Source of the DNA: Gemmatimonadota bacterium
GTDB lineage: Bacteria; Gemmatimonadota; Gemmatimonadetes; Longimicrobiales; Longimicrobiaceae
Direction: 5' to 3'
Length of the DNA: 12,506 nucleotides
Assembly: GCA_019348265.1 (NCBI GenBank)
Contig: JAHWJV010000057.1
Coordinates: 1-12,506, forward strand
Part shown: one piece after another, positions 1-6,808 of the stretch
How positions within the stretch are numbered: position 1 is the first letter of the stretch
Layout of the letters: every line of letters begins with the position of its first letter
Notes under the pieces: model-generated
Seen by the model: only the letters and a program-made list of their open reading frames with translations
Told to the model about the DNA's origin: nothing
Database searches by the model: none
Program-made: the position numbers and the translations under genes

Positions 1-2
1 AC

Positions 3-107
3 TTCGTGGTGCACGTCTTCCACCCGTCCGCGCGAGAGTTCTATCAGCTCGAGCGGCTCTGGGGAGATGCTCCGCTGCACCTTCTCGAGCCGCAGGAGTC
101 GGCCTGA
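3..107 (+). CDS. C-terminal fragment of an unidentified protein
   Basis: The frame is open from the left edge of the window and encodes 34 residues before a TGA at 105-107. The visible tail begins FVVHVFHPSAREF and ends in EPQESA. The short hydrophobic strand followed by a charged helix looks like the end of a globular soluble protein, but I do not recognise the family and the start lies outside the window. A perfect hairpin begins at its stop codon, which suggests the transcription unit ends here and the next gene starts a new one. The reading frame is convincing mainly because nothing else fits these bases and the composition matches the downstream coding genes. Confidence 0.5.
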   Translation, partial: FVVHVFHPSAREFYQLERLWGDAPLHLLEPQESA

Positions 108-127
108 GCGGAATCTCTTTCCGCTTG
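105..127 (+). terminator. Hairpin at the end of the upstream gene, possible terminator
   Basis: AGCGGAA (107-113) and TTCCGCT (119-125) form a perfect 7-bp stem with a 5-nt loop. Two G-U wobbles extend it to 105-127, so it overlaps the stop codon of the upstream gene. A pyrimidine-rich stretch with two TTTT runs follows only about 14 nt later (140-151), so it is not a textbook intrinsic terminator. It may act with Rho or simply stabilise the mRNA end. Confidence 0.4.
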
Positions 128-249
128 CTCCACGCCCGCTTTTCCTTTTATCTTCCGGCCTTCCACTCCCTCACGCTTGGGACTCACGGGCTCGCCGGCC
201 TCTGCCCGAGCCGGCGGCGGGTCACGGCCGAAACGGTGCAAGCGCCTCG

Positions 250-1707
250 ATGAGCGATTCCTCGCCTCCTGGACGGCTGGACGATACCGTCCTCCCTCCC
301 CCCACGATCTACGACCCCGCGGACGATAGAGACACGCCCCCCGGCGCGGAGCCGACGGGGACGCTCGTGCTTCTGCTGGTCACCGATCCGGCCCTGGACT
401 GGGCCGCGCGGACGGCCGTCGAGCTGTGCGCGTCCTGGTCCCGCTCGGGCCGCCGCATCGTGCTCGCGGACCTGCACCTCGAGAGTCCGGTTCTCCACGA
501 TTTCATCGGCGGCGACAACATCGATGGGCTCGTCGACGTCTTCCTGTACGGCGTTTCCATCACCCGGAGCGCGCGGCCGGTGCCCGACCGCGGCTTCCAC
601 TTGATCCCGGCGGGCACCTACACGCCCGACGTCGAGGAGATCTACCAGAACCCGCGCTGGACCAGGCTGATTACGGGGTTTGGCGACGCCGGCGCGACCC
701 TCGTCGTCTTCGCCCCCGCGGATGCCCCGGCGATCTCGGCGATCTCCAGGTGGGTCACGGAGGTATTGGTGCTCGGAGAGCTGGAATCGCCGGGGGCGCT
801 GGCCCCCTTCGTCGAGGCGGGCGCGGTGGTGCGAGCCAACCTGGTGAAGCCGAGTCTGCTCCCGGCTTCCCGGTCCGAGCGCACGGTGTACGCGCCTCTC
901 CCGGTGCCACCGATCCCTGCACCGCCGGCGGCCGAGCCGATGCGGGACGAGGACAGCGAGTTGCACCTCCCCCCGCCTCCCATGCGCAGCCCGCCGCGGC
1001 GACGGCCGATCTACTTCGCCCTCTGGCTCCTGCTCGGGGTGGTCGTGCTCGCGCTCGCCGGCTACGTCGTTGGACGGCTCCGCCCGGACCTGCTCCCCTG
1101 GCCGACCCTGCTCGCCGAACGCGCGGGGGTGGACACGACCGTCTCGGCGATCTCCACCGGCAACGCGCCCGCCGCCGCGCTTCGAGCCGGCGCTCCGCTG
1201 CCGTATTCCGTCCAGGTGATCGCCTTTCAGTCGCTCCCGGCCGCCCTCGAACGGCTGAATACCGATCGCGAGCGCGTGACCAGCGCGCCGATCTTCCTCT
1301 CCCCCGAGGAGATCGACGGGATCGTATATTACAAGATCCTGGCGGGCGCTCTCCCGGATACCACCGCGGCGCGCCGGCTGAAAGAGTCGCTGGTCGCCGA
1401 CGGGGTGGTGAACGGCGAGGACGCGGCGGGCTCTACCGCCCTCGTGCAGAGCGCGCCGCTCGCCTTCCAGCTCGCCGAGTACCCGAGCCAGGGAGCGGCG
1501 ACGGCCGCGACCGATTCGCTGCTCGCGCGCAACATTCCGGCGTACGCGCTGCCGATGCCGTATTCCGACAGCACCTACCGCTGGCAGCTGTACGCCGGAG
1601 CGTATCGCGACACCGCCAGCTCCGTCCCGATGCGGATGCTGCTCACTTCGGCCGGGCTGGAGGCCGCGCTGGTGGCCCGGAGCGGCATGGTGCCCCTGAG
1701 AAACTGA
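250..1707 (+). CDS. Membrane protein: degenerate ParA/BY-kinase-like domain, one TM helix, two SPOR-like repeats
   Basis: The protein has 485 residues from the ATG at 250. The frame stays open upstream to 67, but that stretch is low-complexity and overlaps the previous gene, so I reject it. There is no clear Shine-Dalgarno at 250. Residues about 38-170 have the strand-helix-strand layout of the ParA/MinD/CpsD fold: strand LVLLLVTDP, a helix, then RRIVLADLHLESP with Asp74. The glycine-lysine Walker A loop is missing and is replaced by TDPALDW, so ATP hydrolysis is unlikely. A proline-rich linker precedes a transmembrane helix at about 254-278. The C-terminal part carries two SPOR-like repeats (about 318-390 and 403-480), recognisable from PYSVQV...YYKILAGAL and FQLAEY...WQLYAGAY. 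SPOR domains bind denuded septal peptidoglycan. The topology would be cytoplasmic N-terminus and periplasmic SPOR repeats. The stop codon abuts the smc start, implying translational coupling. The domain assignments are by eye; the cellular role is inference. Confidence 0.75.
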   Translation: MSDSSPPGRLDDTVLPPPTIYDPADDRDTPPGAEPTGTLVLLLVTDPALDWAARTAVELCASWSRSGRRIVLADLHLESPVLHDFIGGDNIDGLVDVFLYGVSITRSARPVPDRGFHLIPAGTYTPDVEEIYQNPRWTRLITGFGDAGATLVVFAPADAPAISAISRWVTEVLVLGELESPGALAPFVEAGAVVRANLVKPSLLPASRSERTVYAPLPVPPIPAPPAAEPMRDEDSELHLPPPPMRSPPRRRPIYFALWLLLGVVVLALAGYVVGRLRPDLLPWPTLLAERAGVDTTVSAISTGNAPAAALRAGAPLPYSVQVIAFQSLPAALERLNTDRERVTSAPIFLSPEEIDGIVYYKILAGALPDTTAARRLKESLVADGVVNGEDAAGSTALVQSAPLAFQLAEYPSQGAATAATDSLLARNIPAYALPMPYSDSTYRWQLYAGAYRDTASSVPMRMLLTSAGLEAALVARSGMVPLRN

Positions 1708-4700
1708 ATGAGGCTCCAGGCGCTGGATCTGTACGGCTTCAAATCGTTCGCCGACCGGACCACGCTCGAGTTCCGGGACGGCGTCACCGCCATCGTGGGC
1801 TCGAACGGCTGCGGAAAGTCTAACATCGCCGACTCGATTCGCTGGGTGCTCGGGGAGCAGCGCGCCAGTGCCGTCCGCGGCTCCAAGATGGAAGAGGTGA
1901 TCTTCCAGGGGACCACGCGGCGCCGCCCGGTCAACTTCGCCGAGGTCGCCCTCCGCTTCGAGAACCACCAGGGCCGCGTCGCGATTCCGCAGACCGAGGT
2001 GGAGGTCGCTCGGAAGGTGTTCCGTGAGGGCGGTAGCGAGTACTCGCTAAACAGAAACTCCTGCCGGCTTCGGGACATCCACAACCTCCTGCGGGACACT
2101 GGCCTTGGCTCCAACGCCTACGCGGTGATCGAGGCGGGAATGATCGAGACGCTGCTCAGCGACCGGGCCGAGGAGCGGAGGATGCTCTTCGAGGAGGCGG
2201 CCGGGATCGGGCGCTACAAGGACAGCCGCCACGCCGCGACCCGGAGGCTGGAGTCCGCCGAGGCGGACCTGGCCCGCCTGGAAGATCTGGTGGCGGAGGT
2301 CGAGTCCAAGGTGCGGTCGCTGAGCCGCCAGAAACGCCGCGCGGAGCAGCACTCGGAGCTTCGCTCCCGGCAACTGGAGCTGGAGGTGTGGATCACGGAG
2401 GCGGAGATCAGCGCGCTTCGGGAGGCGCTGGAGCGCTCCGAAGCCCGCCGCGCCGAGCTGGACGAAGCGGGGCGGATGGCGGGCGCGTCGCGCGGTTCCG
2501 CCGAGCTGCGGATCGAGCAGCGGCGGGTCGAGCTCACCATGCTCGTCCAGGAGCGGCTGGGGATCGCGAGCAGACTGGAGCAGGTCCGCGCGCGGTTGGA
2601 TGCGCGCGAGCGCGAGATCCTGATCGCCGAGGAGCGCGCCTCGCACGGCGAGCTCCGCATCGGACAGCTCGTGCGCGAGCGGGCGGAGGTGGAGGCGCGC
2701 CGCGGCGGGCTGGCGCAGGAGCTCGCTCGCCTGGAGACCGAAGGTGCTCGGCACCTGGGCGTTCTGGAAGAGCTTCGCGGCCGCCTCGCGGAGCACGCCG
2801 AGGGCAGCCGGGTGCTGCGCAGCGGCGTTGCGCGTGAAAGGACCAACACCGACGAGGCCGGCGCCCGCGCCAGAGGGCTCGCGCGTGAAGTCGCCGCCGC
2901 TGAAGGCGAGCGCTCCGCGGCGGAGCGCCGCGAACGGGAGCTCGAGGCCCGCGCGGCCGAAGTCGAGGCCCGGCAGCGCGACCTTCATGAAGCGCTCGAG
3001 GACCTGGCCCAGCAGGCGGCGCTCTCCGATCGACGCGCCGCCGACATGCGCGAGCGGGTGGCAGAGGCCGCTGAGGATGCCGCGGCAGCGCGTACCGCGA
3101 TCCAGACGCTGCAGGCGGAGGAGCAGACCGCCCGCCTGGCGGTGCAGCTCGCGGAGAGCCGGCGCTCCCGGCTCGTGGCGCAGGTGGAGGCGCGTGAGAC
3201 GGTGGAGCGGGCATATGAGGGCTTCGCGCCGGCCATCACGGCTCTTATGGCGGAGCGCGCCCGCTTCCCGGGTGTGCTGGGTCCGCTGGCCGACTTCATC
3301 CCGGGGAACGTGGAGAACGCGGACGCGCTCGAGGCGCATCTCGGCCCGCTTCTACAGGCGCTGGTCGTCGCGGACCTCGAGGTCGCTCGCGGGCTCCGCG
3401 GCTGGTTCCGATCCGAGTGGCAGGGCGGGGGATCGCTGCTCCTTCTTCCGCTCGACGCGGTCGGCCGGCAGGGCAATCCCGCTGCCTGGGTGGAGATCCT
3501 CCTGCGGGACCTGGTGATCGTGGATGGCGATCCGCTCGCGCACTTCGAGCCGGGGGTGACTCGCGTCGGGCCGGACGGGGTCGTCATCGATGGGCGCGGG
3601 GTCGTACGTCTCGGGGAGAGCACGCGCGGGCAGGGTATCCTGGCGCGGCGTGAGGAGCTCGCGCGGCTCCGCTCGGAGCGCGACGAAGCGGCGCTCTCGC
3701 TCAAGCGCTCGTCGACGGAGTGGGAGGCCAGGTTCGCGGCTCTGCGCAGTGCCGAGGATAGGGCAGTGGAGGCGGAGGAATCACGCCGCGTGGCCGAGAG
3801 CGAGCTGCGCCGCGTCGAAGCCGACGCGGCCGCGCACCGGCACCAGGACGCACGCCTGCGTCAAGACCGCGAGCAGCTCCTCCAGACCATGGTTGCGCTG
3901 GAAGAAGCGTCCGTGTCGGCGCGGCAGCGGGCCACGGAGATGGAGCACTCGGTCGCCTCGCTGACGGCGGCGGTGGCGCAAGCGAGCGCGGCCGAAGAAG
4001 CGTCGCGCGCACGGCTGCGGGAGCTGGAGGCCCGCTGGGAGAACGTTCGCGATGAGGAGGCGGAGCTGCGCGTCGCCTCCGCCAGAGCGGAGGGGGAGCA
4101 GCGCGAAGCGGAGCGCCGCCGCGGCGCGGCTCTTCAAAGCGAGGCGGCGGCCGCCAGCCGTCTGGCTAGCATCGACCGCGAGGCGGCCGAGCTGCGGGAT
4201 GTGCTGGAAGGGCTCGGGCAGCTGCGCGAGCGCGCGGGCGCCGAGATCCAGGCGCTCTTCGAGGCTCGAGACCGCGAGGGCGCGGAGCTGACCCGCGTCG
4301 AAGCGGTCGCTTCGGAGCTGGAGGCAGAAGTCGCCGAGCTGACACAGCGCGTCTCCGCCGCACGGCGCACCGAGACGGTATCCGCGACCGAGCGCCACGA
4401 GCTCGACCTCCACATCGCCGACATGCGCTCCCGCGCCGAGCGGCTGGCCGAGAGAGTGGAGGTCGAGTGGTCCCGGCCGTGGCCGGTGCTCCGGTCCAGC
4501 GTCCCGGCCCCGACGAGCGGCAATCTCGAAGTCTGGCGCACCGCGCTCCGCGACGCGAGATCCGACCTCGAAGCCCTCGGGCCCGTCAACATGCTGGCGG
4601 TCGACGAGCACGCCGAAGAGGAGCAGAGGCTGAACTTCCTCCTCGAGCAGCGAGCCGACCTGGTCGAGGCGCGCGACGATCTCGTGGCCGCGATCCGCCA

Positions 4701-5199
4701 GATCAATCGCACCGCGCGCGAGGTGTTCATGTCGACTTTCCAGTCGGTTCGTACGAACTTCCGGCGCGTGTTCCAGTCGCTCTTCGAGGGCGGCGAATGC
4801 GACATCTGGCTCGCCGAGCCCGATGACCCGCTGGAGTCGACCGTCGAGATTCACGCGTCGCCGAAGGGGAAGCGCTCGCAGCGCATCCATCTCCTCTCCG
4901 GAGGGGAGCGGACCCTGACGGCGCTGGCGCTGCTTTTCGGCCTGTACCTGGTGAAGCCCTCGCCGTTCTGCGTCCTCGACGAGGTGGACGCCCCGCTCGA
5001 CGAATCCAACGTCGGACGCTTCATCCAGCTTCTGCAGGATTTCAAGGCCGACACGCAGTTCATCGTCATCACCCACAATCCGCGCACGATGGAAGCGGCG
5101 GATTGGGTGTACGGAGTAACCATGGAGGAGGCGGGTGTTTCCTCCATCGTGGGAGTGGAGCTCCTCGGTTCATGGCAACCCGAGGGTCGCGTCGCCTGA
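1708..5199 (+). CDS. smc: Chromosome partition/condensation protein SMC
   Basis: This 1163-residue protein is a full-length bacterial SMC, the ATPase that forms the chromosome-organising ring with ScpA and ScpB (neither is in the window). The N-terminal head shows LYGFKSFAD and the Walker A loop GSNGCGKSN (31-39), with Ser in place of the more usual Pro at the second position. A coiled coil rich in E, R, A and L runs to about 500. The hinge domain spans roughly 501-650, starting at YEGFAP and closing before ILARREEL. A second coiled coil returns to about 960. The C-terminal head has the signature LSGGE (1063-1067) and Walker B CVLDEVDAPLD with catalytic D1091 and E1092, then the distal FIVITHN motif. 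The ATG directly follows the TGA of the SPOR protein, and there is no separate ribosome site, so it is probably translated by re-initiation. Length and motif order are normal for the family. Confidence 0.97.
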   Translation: MRLQALDLYGFKSFADRTTLEFRDGVTAIVGSNGCGKSNIADSIRWVLGEQRASAVRGSKMEEVIFQGTTRRRPVNFAEVALRFENHQGRVAIPQTEVEVARKVFREGGSEYSLNRNSCRLRDIHNLLRDTGLGSNAYAVIEAGMIETLLSDRAEERRMLFEEAAGIGRYKDSRHAATRRLESAEADLARLEDLVAEVESKVRSLSRQKRRAEQHSELRSRQLELEVWITEAEISALREALERSEARRAELDEAGRMAGASRGSAELRIEQRRVELTMLVQERLGIASRLEQVRARLDAREREILIAEERASHGELRIGQLVRERAEVEARRGGLAQELARLETEGARHLGVLEELRGRLAEHAEGSRVLRSGVARERTNTDEAGARARGLAREVAAAEGERSAAERRERELEARAAEVEARQRDLHEALEDLAQQAALSDRRAADMRERVAEAAEDAAAARTAIQTLQAEEQTARLAVQLAESRRSRLVAQVEARETVERAYEGFAPAITALMAERARFPGVLGPLADFIPGNVENADALEAHLGPLLQALVVADLEVARGLRGWFRSEWQGGGSLLLLPLDAVGRQGNPAAWVEILLRDLVIVDGDPLAHFEPGVTRVGPDGVVIDGRGVVRLGESTRGQGILARREELARLRSERDEAALSLKRSSTEWEARFAALRSAEDRAVEAEESRRVAESELRRVEADAAAHRHQDARLRQDREQLLQTMVALEEASVSARQRATEMEHSVASLTAAVAQASAAEEASRARLRELEARWENVRDEEAELRVASARAEGEQREAERRRGAALQSEAAAASRLASIDREAAELRDVLEGLGQLRERAGAEIQALFEARDREGAELTRVEAVASELEAEVAELTQRVSAARRTETVSATERHELDLHIADMRSRAERLAERVEVEWSRPWPVLRSSVPAPTSGNLEVWRTALRDARSDLEALGPVNMLAVDEHAEEEQRLNFLLEQRADLVEARDDLVAAIRQINRTAREVFMSTFQSVRTNFRRVFQSLFEGGECDIWLAEPDDPLESTVEIHASPKGKRSQRIHLLSGGERTLTALALLFGLYLVKPSPFCVLDEVDAPLDESNVGRFIQLLQDFKADTQFIVITHNPRTMEAADWVYGVTMEEAGVSSIVGVELLGSWQPEGRVA

Positions 5200-5204
5200 T
5201 CCGA

Positions 5205-5219
5205 CGCCATGCCGTGGCG
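5205..5219 (+). other. Small hairpin between smc and aroF
   Basis: CGCCA (5205-5209) and TGGCG (5215-5219) form a perfect 5-bp stem with the loop TGCCG, just after the smc stop. No T tract follows, so it is not a convincing terminator. In the remaining 59-base gap I see no attenuator or riboswitch. Confidence 0.25.
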
Positions 5220-5258
5220 CGGGGACCAGCCAATTCTTTCATCTTGGTGGACAGGATC

Positions 5259-6308
5259 ATGCTCGTAGTAATGGCTCACAACGCATCCCCCGAAGACGTG
5301 CAGGTCGTGGTCGACACCATCCGCGAGATGGGGTACGAGGCGGCGCCGATTCCGGGTAAGCAACGCACCGCGGTCGGGCTCGTCGGAAACGACGGCAACG
5401 TCGACGCGAGCCGCCTCGAGGCCCTCCCTGGCGTGCTCCAGGTCATCCACGTCTCGCAGCCGTACAAGCAGGTCTCCCGCGAGTGGCGGGAGGAGCCCAC
5501 GGTGATCGAGCTCGCCAACGGCACTCGCATCGGCGGTAACGAGGTGGTGATGATGGCGGGTCCGTGCTCGGTGGAGTCGGAGGCGCAGATTCTGGGTATG
5601 GCGCAGCAGATCCGTGACGCAGGCGCGACGGTCCTGCGGGGCGGTGCCTTCAAGCCGCGCTCCTCGCCATACTCCTTCCAGGGGATGGCCGAGGCGGGGC
5701 TCCGCCTGCTCGCCCGAGCTCGCGACGAGACCGGCCTCGCGATCGTCACCGAGGCGATCGACCCCGAGGGTGTGGACATCGTGGCGCAGTACGCCGACAT
5801 CATTCAGATCGGCGCGCGCAACATGCAGAACTTCTCGCTGCTGCGGCGCGCCGGACGCTCGGGCCGGCCGGTGCTGCTCAAGCGCGGGATCGCCGCCACC
5901 ATCAACGAGCTGCTCCTCTCCGCGGAGTACATCCTCGCCGAGGGGAACGGCCAGGTGATCCTCTGCGAGCGCGGCGTCCGGAGCTTCGACACCCATACGC
6001 GGAACCTCCTCGACCTCACCGCCATTCCCGTGGTGAAGGCTCTTTCGCACCTTCCCATCATCGCGGACCCGAGCCACGGCACGGGACTGCGCTCCAAGGT
6101 GATCCCGATGGGACGCGCGGCGGTGGCCGCCGGGGCTGACGGCCTGATCGTCGAGGTACACCCGGACCCGGAGCACGCCCTCTCCGACGGTGCCCAGTCG
6201 CTCTACCCGCCCCAGTTCGAGGAGCTGATGACGCAGGTCGGCGAGATCGCCCGGGCCATCGGCCGCGAGCTTACCCCGCGGCTCCCCAGCCCTACTCACG
6301 CCCGCTGA
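5259..6308 (+). CDS. aroF: 3-deoxy-7-phosphoheptulonate (DAHP) synthase, Thermotoga-like with N-terminal regulatory domain
   Basis: The 349-residue enzyme condenses phosphoenolpyruvate and erythrose 4-phosphate, the first step of the shikimate pathway to aromatic amino acids. Residues 1-70 form a small ferredoxin-like/ACT-like domain (MLVVMAHNASPEDVQ), which in the Thermotoga maritima enzyme binds the inhibitor tyrosine. The TIM barrel follows with GPCSVES, KPRSSPYSFQG (132-142), QIGARNMQNF, LLKRG and DPSHGTG. The four metal ligands of the family are all present: C103, H273, E299 and D310. Each is offset by one from the T. maritima numbering as I recall it. I chose the ATG at 5259 because the regulatory domain begins there and GGTGG lies 8 nt upstream. 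The frame stays open to 5103, but that part overlaps smc. It is followed by yraN after 12 nt, suggesting co-transcription. The enzyme should be active; feedback by tyrosine is inferred from the domain. Confidence 0.95.
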   Translation: MLVVMAHNASPEDVQVVVDTIREMGYEAAPIPGKQRTAVGLVGNDGNVDASRLEALPGVLQVIHVSQPYKQVSREWREEPTVIELANGTRIGGNEVVMMAGPCSVESEAQILGMAQQIRDAGATVLRGGAFKPRSSPYSFQGMAEAGLRLLARARDETGLAIVTEAIDPEGVDIVAQYADIIQIGARNMQNFSLLRRAGRSGRPVLLKRGIAATINELLLSAEYILAEGNGQVILCERGVRSFDTHTRNLLDLTAIPVVKALSHLPIIADPSHGTGLRSKVIPMGRAAVAAGADGLIVEVHPDPEHALSDGAQSLYPPQFEELMTQVGEIARAIGRELTPRLPSPTHAR

Positions 6309-6320
6309 CCGGCCTCCACG

Positions 6321-6680
6321 GTGAGCGGCAAGCCACTGGGCGACGCCGGCGAGCGCATGGCCGCCGAGCACCTGACCCGCGCCGGCTGGCTCATCGTCAA
6401 TCGTAACTTCCGGATGGGTCGCAAAGAGATCGACCTCGTCGCGCGCCGCGGCGAGGTCGTCGCATTCGTGGAGGTGAAGACACGCGCTGGCCTGGGCTAC
6501 GGCCACCCGCTCGAGGCGATCACCTGGAAGAAACGCCGCGAGATCCAGCAGGTCGCCGCGGCCTGGGTCGGCCGCTACGGCCGCCCAGGCGATCTCTATC
6601 GCTTCGACGCCGTGGCCGTCCAGCTTCGCACGGAAGGATCACCCACGGTGCAGCACGTCGAGGACGCGTGGAGGATGTGA
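6321..6680 (+). CDS. yraN: YraN/UPF0102 family protein with endonuclease-like fold
   Basis: The protein has 119 residues, the usual length for the UPF0102/YraN family, and starts at a GTG 12 nt after aroF ends. The N-terminal GDAGERMAAEHL helix is typical, followed by the PD-(D/E)XK nuclease core. This core is made of E36-I-D38 in RKEIDLVAR and E51-V-K53 in VAFVEVKTR, then the helix WKKRREIQQ and a C-terminal YRFDAVAV strand. The active-site set D38, E51 and K53 is complete, so the fold could bind metal. The biochemical function of the family remains poorly defined; links to recombination, transformation and Holliday junction processing have been proposed. The lack of a Shine-Dalgarno and the short gap suggest coupling to aroF. 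It is the last gene before an intergenic repeat. Confidence 0.92.
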   Translation: MSGKPLGDAGERMAAEHLTRAGWLIVNRNFRMGRKEIDLVARRGEVVAFVEVKTRAGLGYGHPLEAITWKKRREIQQVAAAWVGRYGRPGDLYRFDAVAVQLRTEGSPTVQHVEDAWRM

Positions 6681-6686
6681 AAGGGC

Positions 6687-6744
6687 AGTCGTCAGTCTTC
6701 AGTCTCTCGTCTCCAATACGGCGGACGACTGATGACTGACGACT
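6687..6744 (+). repeat. Inverted repeat made of tandem heptamers (AGTCGTC-type)
   Basis: The left arm AGTCGTCAGTCTTCAGTC (6687-6704) and the right arm GACTGATGACTGACGACT (6727-6744) are reverse complements with one T-T mismatch (6698/6733). A flanking C-G pair (6686/6745) lengthens the stem to 19 bp, around a 22-nt loop. Each arm is itself a degenerate 7-base tandem repeat (AGTCGTC-AGTCTTC-AGTC on the left, GACGACT-GATGACT-GACGACT-GACGACC on the right). The right repeat runs on to about 6751. It lies between the yraN stop and the dnaX promoter region. Composition differs clearly from the flanking genes. No run of T follows, so it is not a classic terminator. It resembles the short tandem heptamer repeats known from cyanobacteria in kind, not in exact sequence. 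Confidence 0.85.
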
Positions 6745-6765
6745 GACGACCGCGTCCGTTATATT
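6736..6765 (+). promoter_or_regulatory. Candidate sigma-70-type promoter for dnaX
   Basis: TATATT at 6760-6765 matches 5 of 6 bases of the TATAAT -10 consensus and sits in an AT-rich pocket within a GC-rich region. CTGACG at 6736-6741 matches 4 of 6 of the -35 TTGACA with an 18-nt spacer. Transcription would start near 6772 and leave a leader of about 37 nt before the TTG at 6809. The -35 overlaps the right arm of the heptamer hairpin, so repeat structure and promoter share bases. Confidence 0.4.
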
Positions 6766-6808
6766 CTCTCCTTTGGAAAGCCCCTCGTTCCCTGGCCGAC
6801 TCTCTACG

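Noticed and set aside
184..1968. Long minus-strand open frame (594 codons) opposite the SPOR gene and smc start
   Set aside because: It is an artefact of high-GC codon use: arginine/glycine-rich, no recognisable motif, and the opposite strand encodes clear domains.
3781..5076. Long minus-strand open frame opposite smc
   Set aside because: The plus strand carries the SMC coiled coil, LSGGE and Walker B; the antisense protein resembles no family.
5200..5258. Attenuator or T-box before aroF
   Set aside because: The gap is only 59 nt with one 5-bp hairpin, and there is no leader peptide or T-box sequence.
4851..6506. Minus-strand open frame of 551 codons spanning smc, aroF and yraN
   Set aside because: It crosses three well-supported plus-strand genes and has low-complexity composition typical of shadow frames.
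6687..6751. CRISPR array
   Set aside because: The repeat unit is 7 bp with no spacers and two inverted arms; there are no cas genes.
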